Shown one piece after another: positions 23,850-31,865 of a stretch of DNA of 64,000 nt (the first letter of the stretch is position 1; every line of letters starts with the position of its first letter). The translations under genes and the position numbers were made by a program. Below the pieces are notes generated by a model. The model saw only the letters and a list, made by a program, of their open reading frames with translations. It was not told the origin of the DNA and searched no databases. This DNA comes from Streptomyces ruber (GTDB taxonomy: Bacteria > Actinomycetota > Actinomycetes > Streptomycetales > Streptomycetaceae), in the NCBI RefSeq assembly GCF_014648075.1, contig NZ_BMQK01000016.1, positions 105,146-169,145 on the forward strand, in the 5' to 3' direction.

Positions 23850-24476
23850 TCACCGCCGGTCGTCCGCCTGCCGCAGGTGGGCCGTCAGTCCGTCGTCCAC
23901 CGGGTACGGGCGCTCCACGGGCAGCAGCCGTGCCGCGTGGTCGAGTTCGCGCCGTCCCACCAGGCCGTGGATCTCCCGCGCCAGCGGTGTCACGTCCTCG
24001 ATGCCCACGATCCACTCGTCCGCGTACCGCGCCGCCGCCTCCCCGGACAGGCCCAGCTGCAGGGAGCGGTACGGCAGCGGGTTCAGCCGCAGATCGCGCT
24101 CGGGGTCCCACTGCACCCGCACGGGCGACCGCCGCAGCGCCTGCCTCCACGCCCGCTCGTCGCCGTGCAGCGCGGGGACGTGGTGCGACAGGCAGGAGTT
24201 CCGCAGCGCCCAGTGGAAACCCTCACGGGTGATCTCGACGGCCAGGACGGTCTCCTGGTTCTCCTTCAGGCCCCAGCCGCAGCGGTACATCATCCACAGG
24301 AAGGACGGCTTGATCCAGGTCATGCGGTCCCGCTTCCACGCCGGCGGGAACCGGCCGGTGCGGGCCGCCGCCCGGCCGATCCGCGGGGCGTACGCCTGGT
24401 AGACGGTGACCGTGGACCCGGTGTAGCGGGCACGTATTCGGAACGGGGGTTCCTGCGGGATCGGCTGATCGTTCAC
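23850..24476 (-). CDS. DUF4291 family protein
   Basis: The 208-residue protein matches the DUF4291 family, with YQAYAPRIGRAAARTGRFPP near residue 27 followed by KRDRMTWIKPSFLWMMYRCGW. The function of the family is unknown; it is cytoplasmic and has no membrane segment. I start at the GTG at 24476 (V-N-D-Q-P); the open frame continues far upstream only because it is antisense to lnt. It is divergent from lnt. Confidence 0.85.
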   Translation of the reverse strand: MNDQPIPQEPPFRIRARYTGSTVTVYQAYAPRIGRAAARTGRFPPAWKRDRMTWIKPSFLWMMYRCGWGLKENQETVLAVEITREGFHWALRNSCLSHHVPALHGDERAWRQALRRSPVRVQWDPERDLRLNPLPYRSLQLGLSGEAAARYADEWIVGIEDVTPLAREIHGLVGRRELDHAARLLPVERPYPVDDGLTAHLRQADDRR

Positions 24477-24650
24477 GGGGGACAGGATGGGCCGGTCGCG
24501 GCGCCCGCGGCCAGCGAATATCCCGGCGGCGGGCCCGGCGGGCCGGCCGCGCCGGACGCGGAAGGAGCCCCGGCCGCCGGTCGCCCACTGTCGTAGATCG
24601 TCCCCGGCACGCACACTGGAGGCACGTACGACCGGGGAGGGAGGCCCTGT

Positions 24651-26264
24651 ATGCGGACGCCCGACCGGTGGCTCGCCTCCCGATGGCGACGCGGCTGCCT
24701 CGCCGTCCTGGCCGGCGCGCTGCCCATGTTCGCGTTCCCGGCCCCCTCGCTGTGGTGGCTCGCGTACGTCGCCCTGGTCCCGTGGATCCTGCTGGTCCGT
24801 TCCGCTCCCACGGACCGGCGCGCCGCGTACGACGGCTGGCTGGGCGGCACCGGGTTCATGCTGGGGGTGCACCACTGGCTGCTGCCGAACCTGCACGTGT
24901 TCACGTTCGTCATGGCCGCGCTGCTCGGTGCGCTGTGGGCGCCCTGGGGCCTGCTGGTGCGCCGCTTCCTGGCGGGCGCGCCGTCGGGCGCGCGGGTCGC
25001 GGCCGCGCTCGTCGTCGTGCCGTCGGGCTGGCTGGCGGCGGAACTCGTCCGGTCCTGGGAGGCGTTGGGCGGGCCCTGGGGGCTGCTGGGGTCCAGCCAG
25101 TGGCAGGTGGGTCCGGCGCTGCGGCTCGCCTCGGTCGGCGGGGTGTGGCTGCTGAGCCTTCTCGTGGTGGCCGTCAATGTCGCCGTCGCCGTGCTGGTCG
25201 CGGTGGACCGGGCCCGGGTGCCCGCCGTCGCCGGTCTGGCCGCGGTGGCCGCCGCCGGCTCCGCGGCCTGGGTGTGGGCGCCGCGCCCCGTGGTGGACGG
25301 CCACGCGCGCGTGGCCGTCGTCCAGCCCGGCTACGCCGACGCCGCGGGCAGCCCCGGCAGACGGTTCGCCCGCGAGGAGGCGCTCACCCGCCGGCTCGCC
25401 GGACAGGACGTCGACCTGGTCGTGTGGGGCGAGAGCAGCGTCGGCTTCGACCTCGCCGACCGCCCCGACCTCGCGGACCGGATCGCCGCCCTGTCCCGCA
25501 CGACCGGGGCGGACGTCCTGGTGAACGTCGACGCCCGCCGTTCCGACCGGCCCGGCATCTACAAGAGCTCGCAGCTCGTGGGGCCCGACGGCCCGACCGG
25601 CGACCGCTACGACAAGATGCGGCTGGTCCCCTTCGGCGAGTACGTCCCGGCCCGGTCCGTCCTCGGCTGGGCCACCTCGGTCGGCGAGGCGGCCGGGGAG
25701 GACCGCAGGCGCGGCACCCGGCAGGTCGTGATGGACGTCCCCGCCGGGCTGCGGGACGGGAGCGGGTTGCGGATCGGGCCGATGGTGTGTTTCGAGTCCG
25801 CGTTCCCGGACCTGGGCCGCCGTCTCGCGAGGGACGGGGCCCGAGTGCTGATCGCCCAGTCGGCGACCTCGACGTTCCAGCGGAGCTGGGCCCCGGCACA
25901 GCATGCCTCGCTGGCGGCGCTGCGGGCCGCCGAGACCGGCCGTCCGATGGTGCACGCGACCCTGACGGGCGTCTCGGCGGTGTACGGTCCGGGCGGCGGG
26001 CGCGTCGGCCCCCGGCTCGGTACGGACGCCAGTACCGGCGCCGTGTACGAGGTGCCGCTGGCGACCGGCGTCACCCCGTACGTCCGTCTCGGCGACTGGG
26101 CGGTGTGCGCGGCGCTGCTGGTCCTGGTCGTGGCGGGCGCCGCCGACACCGTACGGGCCGTACGGCTCAGGCGGAGGGGTCGGACGGGTCGGACGGGTCG
26201 CCGAGGACGGCCCGCACCACCCGCTCGCACAACTCGTGAGTCGCCAGCGCGTCCCGCGCGCTGA
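24651..26264 (+). CDS. lnt: Apolipoprotein N-acyltransferase
   Basis: The 537-residue membrane enzyme has about six to seven N-terminal helices, a periplasmic nitrilase-like domain and a last helix near residues 475-500. The catalytic triad is visible: Glu261 in WGESS, Lys322 in YDKMRLVPFGEY and Cys380 in MVCFES. It adds the third acyl chain to lipoproteins; several lipoproteins in this window are candidate substrates. The final 30 residues are Arg/Thr/Pro-rich and overlap the convergent oxidoreductase gene by 98 bp. Streptomyces usually carry two lnt genes; this is one of them. Confidence 0.95.
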   Translation: MRTPDRWLASRWRRGCLAVLAGALPMFAFPAPSLWWLAYVALVPWILLVRSAPTDRRAAYDGWLGGTGFMLGVHHWLLPNLHVFTFVMAALLGALWAPWGLLVRRFLAGAPSGARVAAALVVVPSGWLAAELVRSWEALGGPWGLLGSSQWQVGPALRLASVGGVWLLSLLVVAVNVAVAVLVAVDRARVPAVAGLAAVAAAGSAAWVWAPRPVVDGHARVAVVQPGYADAAGSPGRRFAREEALTRRLAGQDVDLVVWGESSVGFDLADRPDLADRIAALSRTTGADVLVNVDARRSDRPGIYKSSQLVGPDGPTGDRYDKMRLVPFGEYVPARSVLGWATSVGEAAGEDRRRGTRQVVMDVPAGLRDGSGLRIGPMVCFESAFPDLGRRLARDGARVLIAQSATSTFQRSWAPAQHASLAALRAAETGRPMVHATLTGVSAVYGPGGGRVGPRLGTDASTGAVYEVPLATGVTPYVRLGDWAVCAALLVLVVAGAADTVRAVRLRRRGRTGRTGRRGRPAPPARTTRESPARPAR

Positions 26265-27093
26265 GCGCCCTGCCCTCCCGCACGGCGTCGAGGAAGGCGA
26301 GCACGGCCCCTTCGATGCCGCGCTGCCGGGCCACCGGCACCCAGTCGCCGCGCCGTCGTGTCGTCGGCTGCCCCTTGTGGTCGACGACCTCGGAGAGGTT
26401 GACGACCTGGCGCTTGGTGTCCTGCCCGGACACCTCGAGGATCTCCTCGTTGGAGCCGCTGAGCCGGTTCATCACGCCGAGCGCCGTGAAACCGTCCCCC
26501 GCAAGCTGCAGCACGACGTGGTGCAGCAGGCCGTCCGCGGTGCGGGCGCGCACGGTCACGTCGTCGACCGTGCCCGGCACCAGGAAGCGCAGCGTGTCGA
26601 CGATGTGGATGAAGTCGTCGAGGATCGACGTGCGCGGCGCCTCGGGCAGGCCGACCCGGTTCTTCTGCATCAGGATCAGCTCGCGCGGATGCTGCGCGCA
26701 CTGCACGTACGCGGGCGCGTGACGCCGGTTGAAGCCCACGGCGAGCGGGACGCCACGCTCCTCGGCCAGCCGTACCAGCCGCTCGGAGTCGGCGAGTTCG
26801 TAGGCGAGCGGCTTGTCGACGTACGTCGGGACGCCCGCCTCCAGGAGCCGGGTGACGATCTCCGGGTGCGCGGTGGTGGGGGCGTGCACGAAGGCCGCGT
26901 CCAGGTCCTGGGCCAGCAGCGCGTCGAGGTCGGCGTGCCGTTGCGCCCCGGGGAGGTGCAGGCTGTCGGCGACCTCCGTGAGCGTCGCGGGCGTGCGCGT
27001 CTGCACGTGCAGTTCTACGCCCGGCTGTGTGCCGAGCACCGGCAGGTACGCCTTGCGCGCGATGTCCCCGAGCCCTATGCAGCCGACCTTCAC
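26167..27093 (-). CDS. Gfo/Idh/MocA family oxidoreductase
   Basis: The 308-residue protein opens with the Rossmann motif VGCIGLGDIARKAYLPVL and contains the DKPLAYEL (EKP-like) motif around residue 94. It lacks the N-terminal tail of the family member at 17600. It precedes and is antiparallel to lnt, overlapping the lnt 3' end by 98 bp, and is 12 bp downstream of the monooxygenase gene start region on the same strand, possibly in one transcript with it. The substrate is unknown. Confidence 0.9.
   Translation of the reverse strand: MKVGCIGLGDIARKAYLPVLGTQPGVELHVQTRTPATLTEVADSLHLPGAQRHADLDALLAQDLDAAFVHAPTTAHPEIVTRLLEAGVPTYVDKPLAYELADSERLVRLAEERGVPLAVGFNRRHAPAYVQCAQHPRELILMQKNRVGLPEAPRTSILDDFIHIVDTLRFLVPGTVDDVTVRARTADGLLHHVVLQLAGDGFTALGVMNRLSGSNEEILEVSGQDTKRQVVNLSEVVDHKGQPTTRRRGDWVPVARQRGIEGAVLAFLDAVREGRALSARDALATHELCERVVRAVLGDPSDPSDPSA
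26176..26199. repeat. 9-bp tandem repeat inside the lnt/oxidoreductase overlap
   Basis: The unit GGGTCGGAC is repeated about 2.7 times. It encodes RTGRTGR at the lnt C-terminus on one strand and DPSDPSDPS at the oxidoreductase C-terminus on the other, so slippage here would lengthen both proteins in frame. Confidence 0.8.
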
Positions 27094-27105
27094 AGCGTCC
27101 CCGTC

Positions 27106-28395
27106 CTATGGCGTCCGTGCCGTCCTTGCCTCGCCGGAAGCATACGTCCGGCGCGGCGGGCGCCAGTCGGCGATCCCGTCGAGGGCGCGCAGGAAGAGCG
27201 CCGGTCCGACGTGGGAGAGCGCGGTGATCGCCGCGTCACGGACGGCCGTGCCGGCCGGGTGGGACATCATGTTCAGCCGGGCGGCCCGGACCGCCTTGCG
27301 GGTGATCGCCGTCGTACGGGGCTGCCGTGCCGCCGAGTACGCGGCGAGGCCCTCGACGACGGCGGTGCCCGTGCCCGGACGGGGCCGCGGCAGGGACAGG
27401 GCGAGCACGATCGCGTCCTCGATGGCCTGGTTGCCGCCCTGGCCCAGGGTCGGCGGCATGGCGTGGGCGGCGTCCCCGAGCAGTGCGGTCCGGCCGCGGT
27501 GGTGGGCGGGCAGCGGCTGGGCGAGGTGATGGACGTCGTGGCGCAGCACGTCCTCGGGGCGGGTCGCGGCGAGGACGGCCGGGACGGGATCGTGCCAGTC
27601 GCCGAACCGGCGCACGAGCTCCGCCCGTTCGTCGTCCGGCGCGTGCTCCCCCTCGGGCGTCACGGCGGCGGCGTACGCGTACGTCCTGCCGTCCTTCAGC
27701 GGATGTGTGCCCCAGATGCGGCCCCTCCCCCAGGTCTCGTGCGAGGCGAGGGTCGCCGGGGTCAGCCCCGGCACCGGGACGACGATCCGCCAGGTGGTGA
27801 AGCCCGAGTAGACGGGGCCGGGGTGGCCCGGGAAGAGCGCGCCGCGTGCGGCCGAGCGGATGCCGTCGGCCGCGACGACCAGGTCCGCCTCGAGTTCCCC
27901 GTCGGGGGTGGTGACGCGGGCGGGCCGGCCGGGACCGCCGCGGTCGGCCAGGGTCGCGGGGGCGGCCAGGCGTACGGTTCCGCCGGGCAGCCGGGAGGCG
28001 AGGCGTTCGATCAGCGTGGCCCGGTGCAGCAGGACGAGCGGTCCGCCGAAGCGCTCGGCCGCGGCGGCCGTGCCGGCACGGGAGAGCCAGCGGCCGCTCG
28101 GTGCCCGCAGACCTCCCTGGCTCCCGGCCGCACCCGGCCCGGCGGGAGCGTCTCCGTCCGGCCAGGCGGCGAGGGCGCGGAATGCGTCGCCGAGGCCGAT
28201 CACATCGAGGGCGCGCAGCGCGTTGGGCGCGAGGGAGATGGCGGAGCCCACGGGGTCGAGGGAACCGGCCCGCTCCAGGACGGTGACGCGCCAGCCGTCG
28301 CGGTGCAGGGCCGCCGCCGCGGTGAGACCGCCGATCCCACCGCCGATGACGACGGCGTGCGCGGTCCTGCCCGGTGCCGTGTCGTTGCCCGCCAT
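27106..28395 (-). CDS. FAD-dependent aromatic monooxygenase
   Basis: The 429-residue flavoprotein monooxygenase has the dinucleotide-binding GGGIGGLTAAAAL near residue 19, the middle VAADGIRSAAR motif and GDAAHAMPPTLGQGGNQAIEDA that contacts the FAD ribityl chain. These enzymes hydroxylate aromatic substrates such as salicylate, urate or polyketides with NAD(P)H and O2. It is divergent from a TetR-type regulator with two palindromes between them. Inducible degradation or modification of an aromatic compound is likely; the substrate cannot be read. Confidence 0.92.
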   Translation of the reverse strand: MAGNDTAPGRTAHAVVIGGGIGGLTAAAALHRDGWRVTVLERAGSLDPVGSAISLAPNALRALDVIGLGDAFRALAAWPDGDAPAGPGAAGSQGGLRAPSGRWLSRAGTAAAAERFGGPLVLLHRATLIERLASRLPGGTVRLAAPATLADRGGPGRPARVTTPDGELEADLVVAADGIRSAARGALFPGHPGPVYSGFTTWRIVVPVPGLTPATLASHETWGRGRIWGTHPLKDGRTYAYAAAVTPEGEHAPDDERAELVRRFGDWHDPVPAVLAATRPEDVLRHDVHHLAQPLPAHHRGRTALLGDAAHAMPPTLGQGGNQAIEDAIVLALSLPRPRPGTGTAVVEGLAAYSAARQPRTTAITRKAVRAARLNMMSHPAGTAVRDAAITALSHVGPALFLRALDGIADWRPPRRTYASGEARTARTP

Positions 28396-28446
28396 GACTT
28401 CTCCTGTCGTCGTGCCGTCGCGCCTCCGACTGCGGCCGCAATCTCC

Positions 28447-28492
28447 ACTACAGCCGTAGTTCCCACCCGGCGGACCGTACTACAGATGTAGT
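28447..28492. promoter_or_regulatory. Two ACTACA-type palindromes between monooxygenase and TetR genes
   Basis: ACTACAGCCGTAGT (28447-28460) and ACTACAGATGTAGT (28479-28492) share both arms and are 32 bp apart centre to centre, three helical turns. They sit between the divergent starts and are the likely operator of the TetR protein at 28536. Confidence 0.82.
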
Positions 28493-28535
28493 GATACGGG
28501 AAGGCGGCACGGAAAGGCGCGGGTAGGTTGGTTCC

Positions 28536-29126
28536 ATGTCCGTACGCTCCACCGGCGCCTCCCGCACCGACCTCATCGGCGACGCCGCCATCCAACTGCT
28601 CGCCGAGCGCGGGATGCGGGGCCTCACCCATCGCGCCGTGGACGAGGCGGCCGGGCTCCCGCAGGGGTCCACCTCCAATCGCGCCCGCACCCGGCAGGCG
28701 CTGCTGGAGATCGCCGTACGGCGCCTGGCCGAGCGGGAGGCGCGGGTCCTCGTACCCGCCGCGATGCCGGCGCCCGGCGGTGGGCTCGACGCGCTCGTGG
28801 ACGTCCTCGCCGCGACCCTGCACGACTATCTGACCGGCCACCGCACGCTGCTGGTCGCACGGTGCGAACTCGCCCTGGAGGCCACGCGCCGGCCGGAACT
28901 GCGGGAGGTCTTCGACACGGCCGGCCGGCGGTTCCGGGACCTGGTGACCGCCCTGGTGACCGCCGCCGGTTCGACGGATCCCGCCCGGCACATGCTGTCG
29001 CTGGTGGCGTGGTGCGACGGGATGATGTTCTCCTGCGTGGCCGGTTCGTTCCATGCGACCGTGCCCGAACCGCGTGATCTGCGACGGAGCTTCCGCGAGC
29101 TGCTCGGCGGGATGCTGCACGGCTGA
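28536..29126 (+). CDS. TetR family regulator of the divergent monooxygenase
   Basis: The 196-residue protein has a TetR helix-turn-helix in residues 12-60 (GLTHRAVDEAAGLPQGSTSN). The recognition helix contains STSNRAR in place of the common TLYRHF, as in a Streptomyces subfamily beside flavoprotein monooxygenases. The C-terminal domain (TetR_C type) likely binds the substrate of the monooxygenase. Two matching palindromes upstream suggest autorepression and control of the divergent gene. Confidence 0.9.
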   Translation: MSVRSTGASRTDLIGDAAIQLLAERGMRGLTHRAVDEAAGLPQGSTSNRARTRQALLEIAVRRLAEREARVLVPAAMPAPGGGLDALVDVLAATLHDYLTGHRTLLVARCELALEATRRPELREVFDTAGRRFRDLVTALVTAAGSTDPARHMLSLVAWCDGMMFSCVAGSFHATVPEPRDLRRSFRELLGGMLHG

Positions 29127-29177
29127 TCCGCGAAATGGGGGTGAGGAGATCCCGCCCGCTCGGACAGGATGTCCTCC

Positions 29178-29690
29178 ATGACCATCGAACGCACCGTTCC
29201 CCCCGTCACCGCCGACGAGCGGACCATGCTCGAGGGGTGGCTGGACTTCCACCGTCAGACGCTCGCCCTGAAGTGCGCGGGCCTGGACGACGCCCAGCTC
29301 AGGACCGCTTCCGCGGCGCCCTCCGACCTCTCGTTGATGGGACTGGTACGGCACATGGCGGAGGTGGAGCGGAGCTGGTTCCGCCGCGTGCTGGCGGCCG
29401 AGGACGCCGGGCCGATCTACTACAGCGACGAGGACCCGGACGGCGAGTTCCACCCCGGCGAGGCGGACACCTGGGAGGAAACCCACGCCACCTGGCAGGC
29501 CGAGATCGCCGTCGCCCGCGGCAACGCGGCACGCTTCGGCCTGGACGACATGAGCGACGGCCGCCACCGGCGCACCGGCGAGGCCATCAGCCTGCGCTGG
29601 ATCTACACCCACATGATCGAGGAGTACGCGCGCCACAACGGCCACGCGGACCTGATCAGGGAGCGCATCGACGGGGCCACCGGGGACTGA
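29178..29690 (+). CDS. DinB/DUF664 family protein
   Basis: The 170-residue protein is a four-helix DinB-like protein (DUF664) with the metal-ligand pattern GLVRHMAEVERSWFRR and a later RWIYTHMIEEYARHNGHAD, which provide three histidines. Actinobacterial members include mycothiol-dependent enzymes, but the specific reaction is unknown. I prefer the ATG at 29178 because AGGA is eight bases upstream; an ATG three codons earlier overlaps that site. Confidence 0.88.
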   Translation: MTIERTVPPVTADERTMLEGWLDFHRQTLALKCAGLDDAQLRTASAAPSDLSLMGLVRHMAEVERSWFRRVLAAEDAGPIYYSDEDPDGEFHPGEADTWEETHATWQAEIAVARGNAARFGLDDMSDGRHRRTGEAISLRWIYTHMIEEYARHNGHADLIRERIDGATGD

Positions 29691-29809
29691 GCGGAAGTTG
29701 ACGCGGGCGGCAGCACGCCTCCCGCGGGCGGCCGCGGGGATCACCCGTGCGGGGCATCATCCGCCCCGCCCTCTCCTCAAATCGGTGCGGACACAGCAGA
29801 GTTGCGCGG

Positions 29810-30322
29810 GTGCATCGTACGACCACCACAGCAACGTTCCTGGTCACCGTGGCCGTCTCGGCCCTTGCCGGCTGCGTCGGCGAGCAGCACCCGCCCCCGC
29901 CCGCCGGATCGGCCGGGCCGTCCCTGTCCTCCGTACCGCCGTCCGTGCCGCGCCCGGCGGGTTCCGCCGAGCCGCGCCTCGTGCGAGCCCCGGTGCGGGA
30001 GGCGCTGGAGGCCCTGGAGGCCCCGGAGCTGATCGAGCCCCTGCGGGCCTCCGGGCCGGCTCCCGCTCCGGCTCCCCCGGCCGCCGCCCCGGCTCCCGTA
30101 TCACCCGTATCGCCGAAAGCCGTACCAGCGCCGAAAGCCGTACCAGCGCCGGAACCCGGGCCGCCCGGTCCCCGGGCGACCGGCTCCGCACCGCGCCCCC
30201 GGCCCGCCGATGTCTGCGCCGTCGGTGCGGACCACGGCGGCTGGGCGGAGGACGGTCCTCAGACGGTCGCCTGCGCACTGCTCAGCGGAGAGTCCGTGGG
30301 GCGGGCGCGGGGCAGGAGCTAG
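29810..30322 (+). CDS. Proline-rich hypothetical lipoprotein
   Basis: The product of about 170 residues has a lipoprotein signal (TFLVTVAVSALAGC, Cys near residue 22), then a long Pro/Ala/Ser-rich region including the duplicated KAVPAP, and ends with a small conserved-looking segment (ADVCAVGADHGGWAEDGPQT) that contains two cysteines spaced to pair. This looks like a surface lipoprotein with a flexible stalk and a short C-terminal unit. The GTG at 29810 is chosen; the ribosome-binding site is weak. Its stop codon overlaps that of the convergent gene by three bases. Confidence 0.7.
   Translation: MHRTTTTATFLVTVAVSALAGCVGEQHPPPPAGSAGPSLSSVPPSVPRPAGSAEPRLVRAPVREALEALEAPELIEPLRASGPAPAPAPPAAAPAPVSPVSPKAVPAPKAVPAPEPGPPGPRATGSAPRPRPADVCAVGADHGGWAEDGPQTVACALLSGESVGRARGRS
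30111..30146. repeat. 18-bp tandem duplication in the lipoprotein stalk
   Basis: Two identical 18-bp units encode the repeated SPKAVPAPKAVPA stretch in frame. Confidence 0.85.
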
Positions 30323-30807
30323 TCGCTCGGGCCCCCTCCGTCCAGCTGTCCTTCCAGACGGGTCAGCGCCGAGCGGATGCCGTCCCCGTAGTCGTCGTCC
30401 GCCAGCGCGCCGACCGTCTCCCGTGCCAGGCGGAGATGTGCGCGGGCGGTGTCGGCCCGGCCGAGCCTCATGTGGTCCGCCGCGAGGTTCAGGTGCAGCG
30501 AGGGGTAGAAGGCACGCGCCTGGAGCGAGTGGTGGTGCTCCGCGATCCGTCCGTCGGTCAGCTCCTCGGCCGCCGACAACGCCCGCAGGTCCCAGGCGAG
30601 TTCGTCGGCGGGGTCGTCCTGGGTGTCCGCCATGTGGTGGGCCAGCATGCAGCGGTGCAACGGGTCGCCGTCCTCGCCGATCTCGGCCCACAGGTCCAGG
30701 AAGCGGCTTCTGGCCTCCTCCCGGTCGCCGCCCCGGTGCAGCATGATCACCTGGCCGATCCGCGTCATCACGGCGTCCGGCGCCGCCGTGCCCTGGTGCT
30801 CCGCCAC
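30319..30807 (-). CDS. Tetratricopeptide-like hypothetical protein
   Basis: The 162-residue protein is all-helical with spaced Ala/Leu/Arg patterns (GDREEARSRFLDLWAEIGED, then LHLNLAADHMRLGRADTARAHL) typical of tetratricopeptide-like repeats; it has no membrane segment. I use the GTG at 30807, with GAGGAGGA a few bases upstream; a longer in-frame start at 30858 would bypass that site. Function is unknown; repeats of this type mediate protein binding. Confidence 0.8.
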   Translation of the reverse strand: MAEHQGTAAPDAVMTRIGQVIMLHRGGDREEARSRFLDLWAEIGEDGDPLHRCMLAHHMADTQDDPADELAWDLRALSAAEELTDGRIAEHHHSLQARAFYPSLHLNLAADHMRLGRADTARAHLRLARETVGALADDDYGDGIRSALTRLEGQLDGGGPSD

Positions 30808-30994
30808 CCTCGTCCTCCTCGCTCGCTGTCGTCTCCCCGCGACGCTAGCCGCAGGCACCGACGACGACGGTCAGGCCGCTCCGAGCGCCCACTGGGCCAG
30901 GCCGGTGACACCCCGGTTCGGCGGCGCGCCGGGGCACCGCCGGACGGGCGGGAGGTACGCGGTCGACGTACGTGGCCGGACGTACGCGAACGGG

Positions 30995-31678
30995 TCAGCC
31001 CAGGTTCGGGATCGTCCAGTCGATCGGCGCGTGCCCCTGCGCGGCCACGGCCTCGTTGATCTGCGTGAACGGACGGGAGCCGAAGAACTTCTTGGCGGAC
31101 AGCGGCGAGGGGTGCGCGCCCTTCACCACCACGTGCCGCTCCTGGTCGATCAGCGGGAGCTTCTTCTGCGCGTAGTTGCCCCACAGCACGAAGACCGCCG
31201 GGTCGGGCCGGTCCGCCACCGCGCGGATCACCGCGTCGGTGAACCTCTCCCAGCCCTTGCCCTTGTGCGAGTTGGCCTCGCCGGCACGCACCGTGAGCAC
31301 CGCGTTGAGCAGCAGCACGCCCTGCTCGGCCCACGGCATCAGGTAGCCGTTGTCGGGTATCGGCGTGCCCAGCTCCTCGTGCATCTCCTTGTAGATGTTG
31401 CGCAGGGAGGGCGGCACCTTCACCCCGGGCCGCACCGAGAAGCACAGACCGTGCCCCTGGCCCTCGCCGTGGTACGGGTCCTGGCCGAGGACGAGCACCT
31501 TCACGCGGTCGTACGGCGTGGCGTCCAGCGCGGCGAAGACCTCCTCGCGGGGCGGGTAGACGGGACCCCTGGCGCGCTCCTCCTCCACGAACTCGGTGAG
31601 CTCCTTGAAGTAGGGCTGCTGCAGCTCCTCGCCCAGGACGCCGCGCCAGGACTCGGGCAGCATGGCGATGTCGGTCAC
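30995..31678 (-). CDS. ung: Uracil-DNA glycosylase
   Basis: The 227-residue protein is a family-1 uracil-DNA glycosylase: the water-activating motif GQDPYHG (Asp67, His70) and the late HPSPLS loop are both intact. It removes uracil from DNA to start base-excision repair. The GTG at 31678 follows GGAGGAA with ideal spacing. A 9-bp minisatellite separates it from the upstream solute-binding protein gene. Confidence 0.97.
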   Translation of the reverse strand: MTDIAMLPESWRGVLGEELQQPYFKELTEFVEEERARGPVYPPREEVFAALDATPYDRVKVLVLGQDPYHGEGQGHGLCFSVRPGVKVPPSLRNIYKEMHEELGTPIPDNGYLMPWAEQGVLLLNAVLTVRAGEANSHKGKGWERFTDAVIRAVADRPDPAVFVLWGNYAQKKLPLIDQERHVVVKGAHPSPLSAKKFFGSRPFTQINEAVAAQGHAPIDWTIPNLG

Positions 31679-31809
31679 GTCAACTTCCTCCGATACGTGC
31701 GTCGCTCACGGCCACGCGGGGCGCGGCCGCGGACGGCCGCGTGGAACATGGCCGCCGTCACACCACTGAACCTACAGGCGGCCACTGACAGCCGGAGCCG
31801 TACCGCGGA

Positions 31810-31865
31810 GGAACGGGGAACGGGGGGAACGGGGGGAACGGGGGGAACGGGGGGAACGGGGGAAC
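31810..31865. repeat. 9-bp minisatellite (GGGGGGAAC units)
   Basis: About five tandem copies of a GGGGGGAAC unit, with slightly shorter end copies, lie directly against the stop codon of the solute-binding protein gene and about 130 bp upstream of ung. It is strongly strand-asymmetric (G/A on the plus strand). Confidence 0.95.

Noticed and set aside
23850..25955. 701-codon version of the DUF4291 gene
   Set aside because: The extra 490 codons are antisense to lnt; the family starts at the GTG at 24476.
31810..31865. Possible CRISPR-like array
   Set aside because: Units are 9 bp and directly contiguous with no unique spacers; it is a minisatellite. The same applies to 43443-43494 and 42125-42153.
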